From an uncultured Lachnospiraceae bacterium (GTDB taxonomy: Bacteria; Bacillota; Clostridia; Lachnospirales; Lachnospiraceae), in contig CAJOMN010000021.1 in the NCBI GenBank assembly GCA_905235745.1, positions 1-64,000 of the forward strand: a DNA stretch of 64,000 bases, written 5' to 3'. The notes beneath the pieces are model-generated. The model saw only the letters and a list, made by a program, of their open reading frames with translations. It was not told the origin of the DNA and searched no databases. Both the position numbers and the translations under genes were made by a program. Positions 63,982 to 64,000 of the stretch are shown here, piece after piece. Position 1 is the first letter of the stretch. Each line of letters begins with the position of its first letter.

Positions 63982-64000
63982 TTGCAATCCCCTTTCCCAA

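Overview
The window looks like a chromosomal segment from an anaerobic Firmicute of the Lachnospiraceae type (Butyrivibrio or a relative is a guess). The signs are the rny-recX-recA block, the YesN/LytS-type two-component system, the VTC-DUF4956-Cthe_2159 gene set, Gram-positive lipoprotein signals, AGGAGG-type ribosome binding sites, Gram-positive SOS boxes at recA, and a large isopeptide-domain surface protein. No phage, transposase, CRISPR array or tRNA gene was seen. Most genes lie on the minus strand.

Layout. 0.3-8.6 kb: a family 2 glycoside hydrolase, a 1776-residue surface protein (beta-helix plus FctA/CnaB domains) and a small unknown protein. 8.7-21.6 kb: one long minus-strand galactose block. 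It reads ytfQ-ytfR-ytfT-yjfF (galactofuranose-type ABC importer, yjfF frameshifted), then a histidine kinase, an AraC-type response regulator and a lipoprotein with two fused sugar-binding domains, then mglB-mglA-mglC. The middle three genes look like a sugar sensor made of binding protein, kinase and regulator that controls the importers. 21.8-30.8 kb: a PHP-family phosphatase, xerD, a Nudix hydrolase, an aspartate aminotransferase, a repetitive secreted protein, a hemolysin-III protein, a beta-helix/LprI-like lipoprotein, a metallo-beta-lactamase-fold protein and thrH. 30.9-37.8 kb: a hybrid kinase with duplicated sensor halves, then rny, recX and recA (two SOS boxes). 38.0-44.9 kb: a partner-switching signalling operon (STAS antagonist, PP2C phosphatase, orphan binding lipoprotein, membrane sensor, MFS protein, GNAT enzyme, RsbW-like kinase). 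45.2-49.6 kb, plus strand: VTC, DUF4956, Cthe_2159 beta-helix protein, and an MscS channel with an apparent GHKL-like tail. 49.6-56.2 kb: galU, galE, a DUF5050 protein, and a folate operon (PH-domain protein, folC, folP, folB-folK fusion). 56.4-64 kb: a nitroreductase, pyrBI, proA with a second hybrid kinase, RNase P RNA and a uridine-kinase-like nucleoside kinase.

The most striking non-coding signal is an 85-bp element present three times at 97-99% identity. It always has the same orientation and always sits 18-20 nt upstream of a start codon (hemolysin III, the STAS gene, galE). It can fold into two hairpins. Other points of interest are the kinase/regulator/double-binding-protein unit, the MscS-GHKL fusion, and two genes whose best ribosome binding sites point to AUC or AUA start codons. 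All domain calls are by reading the sequence; no database search was run.
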